NCBI GenBank assembly: GCA_030704615.1
Contig: CM060731.1
Location: 40,984,001 to 41,044,000 of the forward strand
Source: Takakia lepidozioides
Lineage: Eukaryota > Streptophyta > Takakiopsida > Takakiales > Takakiaceae
Length of the DNA: 60,000 nucleotides
Reading direction: 5' to 3'
The position numbers and the translations under genes were made by a program. This document shows positions 55,810-60,000 of the stretch, piece after piece (position 1 is the stretch's first letter; every line of letters starts with the position of its first letter). The notes below the pieces were generated by a model. It made no database searches. It worked only from the letters and a program-made list of their open reading frames with translations, and was not told where the DNA came from.

Positions 55810-58207
55810 TCACCGCCTGCGAAGTCCCCGGGCTACCATAGGATCAGATGGGCATTCCACTGCCACGTGGCCACGACCCCCACAGTTGTTGCAAATGATG
55901 ACCTGCAACAAGTATTTTTAGCACCGCAATTAGAATCCATCCAGAACTCTTTCACGGATAAGAACCTAATGATATGGCCGTATTCTCCTGTAACCTTGCT
56001 AATTTATTAGTATGGTTCGTATGCTGCTGATTCCATGAAGTGCTTTGAAATTCCTCTGGGACACTATCCCATACCTATTACAGTGAGGTGATGTTTTCCA
56101 TCCAGTAATTTACAGAGCATACAGCTCTACTCACAACCAACAGAGCGAATGGATAGATGTGTCTTTACAAAACAAGAGCAAGCAGCCTGGTAGCAAGCCC
56201 TAATGTGAGCAACAAGTAAACATCTTGAACACTTCCAGACAATCACTAACCTGTGGGCACTCCTTGCTCTTGTGACCTGGCTGGTGGCAATTATGGCACA
56301 CTATGTCATTGAAAGTTGGCACCGCAGCTCTGGAAGAAACAACAAGACGGGGGCATTCACGTGCAATGTGCCCTGGTTGACTGCACCCATTGCACACAGG
56401 GCTGTTCAGGCAGTCGCGTGCCAGATGTCCTGACTGGCGACAGTTGTTGCAAGCCTTCTCATTGGGACAGTCAACTGCCAGGTGTCCAGGTCGGTAGCAA
56501 TTGTTGCAGAGGCGCGACTTGGGGATACCAACTTCCTGAGCTGCACATCCCTTGGCTATGTGTCCAGACTTCCCACAGATATTGCAGATTGGCTCACTAC
56601 GGCACTCACTTGCAATGTGCCCAGGCTTCTTGCAGTTGCGACATAATGGCTCTGTTGGGCAAGCAGCAGCAATGTGTCTGTGTCCCCACGGCGATACAAG
56701 TAGAACTCGGATTAAAAAGTTGCTATTAACTCCAACATGTTGATAAATTAATCCACCATACAGATTACTGGTATGTTAGGGAATATCCTCATCTATGGGC
56801 AGAGACATCCACTTTTCCAGGTGAGACAGTTTCCCCTATCTTTAATGTCATTCTTAAGCGAGTATGGCTTAAATATTTCTGGAGGAGAACTCATGCACTT
56901 CAGCCATGCCTGTGTCCCAAACCACACAAACCAAACAAATTCCACTCCATTGTCACAAACCTACCTGATCAGTAGATCGTCCGACGACTTCACATTATAC
57001 CTTAGCCGTACACATCTGTTGCTTCCACATCATTATAAGTAGGGGAGGAAATGCCACCTACCCTGAGATTCCACAATTGTTACATACAGATGCATTGGGA
57101 CAGTCCCGAGCAAAATGCCCTGTGCGCCTGCAATTGTTGCACAGCTCAACCAGCGGCCTGAACACCCAACCCACAGATGCACACAAGCGGGCGCAGATAT
57201 GTTTAACACATGGTGACTGTTCAGGACTGCAACATTCAGGAAGGATAGATGTCAAACCCAACTACTAAGGCCCAGGCCAGCATTGTAAGGAAGAAATTAT
57301 AGTATAACATTCTTGCTCCTTATTCAGTTGTAAATAAACCCTATATCCCTCTCCTGCTTATTTTACAGATACATCCTGCGTTTGAGTATCATGGAGACTA
57401 TCAACCAACCACAATCCCTGTAAGAATTTTGCACGACTGCTTATCAGCAGCACTAGCAAAACCATGCGAAAGTAACTGCCATGTACAGGTGTTCTTTAGA
57501 TTTTCCCACCCCCTTGCTAAGCTGAGCCCCCAAATACAAGGGACGGGTCAGATATTTACCCTTTCAGGCAGCTCCTTCACAAACATGTTCTCTACCCCAT
57601 AACAAAAAGTCCTTTACACTCCTCCTCACAACCAACCCTTCCTCAAACCTTACATTCCCTTCCTTCTCCCTCCATGTCTTCTAAACAACCTCCCTCCACT
57701 TTAGCATCCACAATCCTCAACTTCTACCCAACATCCCTTCAATCATCCAACAAAACCTAACTTGAAGTCCATCCATTCTCATGCTCCTCCTCAACAATTC
57801 CCACTTCACCTCCACGTACATCCCCTCTCCCCTTCCACCACCCGTCTCCAAGGAACACTTCTTCCCCTTATAAACCCCCCTTAATGCACTCTGCCCCTTC
57901 ATCCAGTTTCTTTCTCCATTCTTTCCTCAAGATCACTTTCGGAAAAACCTCAAATCTCCAAGCTGCGAATGTGGTTGCAGCAGCACGTAGCCCGCGAGCA
58001 GATGCAACACGGAAGGATGTATCACCTGGACGAAGCTGCACGCGGCGAAAACCCATTGGTTTCACGAGGATAAAGCTTGTAAGGAATCGGGCGGCGGAAG
58101 GTTCGCTTTCCCACGATCCCACTCTGGATGCGGCGGGGTCCTCCCCTCGCCGCCAGATCGTCGAGACTCATTCCCAACTTGGTCTGCGTATCCAGCGCTG
58201 GCGACAT
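55810..58207 (-). CDS. nine-CCHC zinc-knuckle nucleic-acid-binding protein (CNBP/HEXBP-like), four exons
   Basis: Minus-strand exons are 58207-58026, 57157-57062, 56677-56251 and 55902-55810. GT-AG introns have matching phases (2, 2, 0), giving 265 residues. The N-terminal 60 residues are basic, with SLDDLAARGGPRR and FRRPIPYKLYPRET. Nine CCHC knuckles follow, from CNNCRRTGHFARDC to CNNCGGRGHVAVEC, all C-x2-C-x4-H-x4-C. The tail is VARGLRRR. This layout (basic N-terminus, seven or more knuckles, C-terminal GGRGH knuckle) is that of plant CNBP-like proteins, which bind single-stranded RNA or DNA. The second exon start was chosen by phase and could be wrong. Transcription diverges from the F-box gene on its right. 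Confidence 0.85.
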
Positions 58208-59189
58208 TCACACTTCTTATCTGAACCCCCTTGAGACGATGAACAGATTCCCGATCTCTTGAACCCCCTGCTCCTCCTTTCTCCAAAAAACACGCTCAAG
58301 GAACCTCACCGAGATAGCACAAGCATCAACAACCACGAGGTAACAATCTGGGAAACCTTTCTTTACAACACAGACTCCGCAGTCTATTGAGATGGAACAA
58401 CACGGCAAACGGGCCAAAACTGCACCTGCTGCCTCAAAACCTTCAAACAAACTTGTACGAATGCCAAGACTTCAATACACTGCTTACGTGCAGCCTCTCA
58501 ACCTCCCTCACTTCTCCCTTCCCACATACACCCCTCTGATCTTCACAGATCTATCGATCTAACCCTAATGCTTCCACCTCCTCCTCACATTCGCCACTGC
58601 TTCTTCCTCACATCTGCCGCCCTTCTTCCCTTTTGTCTTGTCTCTCTCCCTTCACTTCAGGAACCGGCCTGTCGCTTGAAAGCTTCCGATTATCTTGCGG
58701 TCTCTACTACCATCCACCGGTCATCCGACCGCATGGCTTGCTACTCAAAGGCCCCAAGCTATTAACCGAAGGTTATCTCAAGATAACATCATATTATCCG
58801 TTGGTCAAACTCTTGCTAATGTGGGACGGTTTTTCTGGTAGAAAGCTTCGTGTGCAACGAACTTTAGCGCGTGTTTCCGTCTTGACGGTCAGGATGCGTT
58901 TAACTTCTCATCGGACGGCTCTTACCTAAGCCAATACAGCGGAGTTTGACCTAATTGTTTCCTGTAGTGTAACGGAGTACGGGGTGTACGTTTGAGTAAC
59001 GAGAATCGGCAAAGAAATAGGCGGGTTTAGCTCCCGCGCTTTTGGGGGTCGCACGTTGTGTGTTCTTTGGAGCTTGCAAACCCTAGATCTGCGTGAGCAA
59101 GCTGGGATCCCAGGCTTGGCTCGATCGCCCTGTGTATATAGTATATAGCATTGTTGTATTGGGACGGGGGACGTGGATCGAGGGAATGC
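58208..59189. promoter_or_regulatory. shared upstream region between divergent genes
   Basis: About 980 bp separates the start codons of the zinc-knuckle gene (minus) and the F-box gene (plus). It should hold both promoters and leaders. Short open frames here have no domain features. No individual element is assigned. Confidence 0.5.
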
Positions 59190-59979
59190 ATGGATTTTTC
59201 ACACAGAAGACGCGATCCGGAGGTGCGGGCGAAGAGGCGTCGATCCAGCGACAACACGGTGGAGCGACGCGGAGGCCAGGGGGGCTCGGGGGGCGGGCAA
59301 GTGTGGAGCAAGGAGATGGATGGCATGCTGGAGGTTCTGATCAAGGACACGGGTATGAGCGTTCTTAGTGTGGCTATTGAGCGGATTCTGCAAAAGCAGA
59401 GTCCGGATAATGCCAAGGTTGATTTTCTGGAGAAGTCCTTGGCTCTCGGGTGTCAGTTGCAACATGTGGCCAGCAAGCTGACCCGTGAACATGGGACTCA
59501 TCACAATTCAGTGGCATGGCCTCTTACACAGGATCTGACTGTGAAGGTATGGTTGTCAACGTGCTTGTAAATAGTCGATCTGGTCAGCTTTTTCAATTTT
59601 AGGGGTTAATTTTAGGGGTAGTGCATAATGTCGGGGTTTGAATTCTTGTGGCGGTGTAAATTATTGTTCGTTGTCTGGAAGTTCTGATTGTTTGTGAATT
59701 AGGGTTCACTGTTCTTGCAAGGGATAGGAGAATTGTCTGTCAATTCATTTGGAGGTAAGGCGCCACTTTTCTGATGGATTCCTGTGTGTTGATGAAGGTG
59801 TTCTCTCTGTTAGGCACACAGAGCTTGTGCTATGCTGCAGCGACATGCACCATGTTTAATAAGCTGGCCATGGATCCTGCCTGCTACGTGGATATAGATC
59901 TAACCACCCGTGGGGGGCCTAATAATGTCAGTAATCGCACAGTGAACAAGGTCGTCCAAAGGGCCGGGAAGTGCTTGCG
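59190..59979 (+). CDS. F-box protein, SKIP17-like, first two exons (partial)
   Basis: Exon 1 is 59190-59546 and exon 2 is 59798-59979; the gene continues past the window. Exon 1 starts MDFSHRRRDPEV and includes EVLIKDTGMSVLSVAIERIL and QHVASKLTREHG, a pattern seen in plant SKIP17-type F-box/leucine-rich proteins. It splices in phase 0 to exon 2 (VFSLLGTQSLCYAAATCTMF, NKLAMDPACYVDIDLTT), the F-box that binds SKP1/ASK in SCF ubiquitin ligases. Exon 2 ends with a donor after KCL (GTGAGT). An upstream in-frame ATG at about 59187 or earlier is possible. The acceptor before GTGTTCTCT is weak in pyrimidines. Confidence 0.78.
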
Positions 59980-60000
59980 GTGAGTTACAAGGTTTTTGTT

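Overview
This is nuclear DNA of a land plant. It has spliced genes with GT-AG introns, a receptor-like kinase, an F-box gene, a CCHC zinc-knuckle gene and PPR fragments, set among many nested transposable elements. The wording of the PPR repeats and the short introns suggest a spore-bearing plant (moss, lycophyte or fern), but the window does not settle the lineage. There is no bacterial, organellar or CRISPR content.

Genes lie mostly at the two ends and around 40-43 kb. At the left are a single-exon short-chain dehydrogenase (3521-4303), a decayed duplicate of its 3' end that includes a foldback (5664-6130), a second near-perfect hairpin (6249-6340), a tRNA-derived SINE, and a three-exon LEA-like gene (7128-8540). 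At 39.9-43.6 kb a complete five-exon receptor-like kinase (644 aa) lies on the minus strand. At the right end a four-exon protein with nine CCHC knuckles (265 aa, minus strand) faces the 5' part of an F-box gene resembling SKIP17 (plus strand), which runs out of the window.

Between 10 and 38 kb is a transposon nest, mostly on the minus strand. It holds a truncated Ty1/copia element (about 10.3-12.4 kb), a Ty3/gypsy chromovirus remnant (15.4-24.4 kb), a 4538-bp CACTA DNA transposon inserted in that remnant (19354-23891, TSD GTC) carrying a degenerate PPR gene fragment, a complete chromovirus with two LTRs (24905-31872, TSD CAAAT), and an Athila/Tat-like Ty3 element (up to about 38093) into which that chromovirus inserted. 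The Athila/Tat-like element carries about 3 kb of extra open reading frames downstream of integrase, including a coiled-coil protein and an in-frame decapeptide minisatellite.

Between 44 and 55 kb are a LINE 3' remnant, PPR pseudogene pieces and a 70-bp exon-like cassette present twice in opposite orientations. One cassette copy interrupts a PPR pseudogene. Several local tandem duplications are also present, and large parts of this interval show nothing recognisable.

The points most worth following up are the inverted duplication of the dehydrogenase 3' end (a candidate small-RNA locus), the neighbouring 22-bp perfect hairpin, the PPR-carrying CACTA element, the extra coding region of the Athila/Tat-like element, and the duplicated exon cassette.
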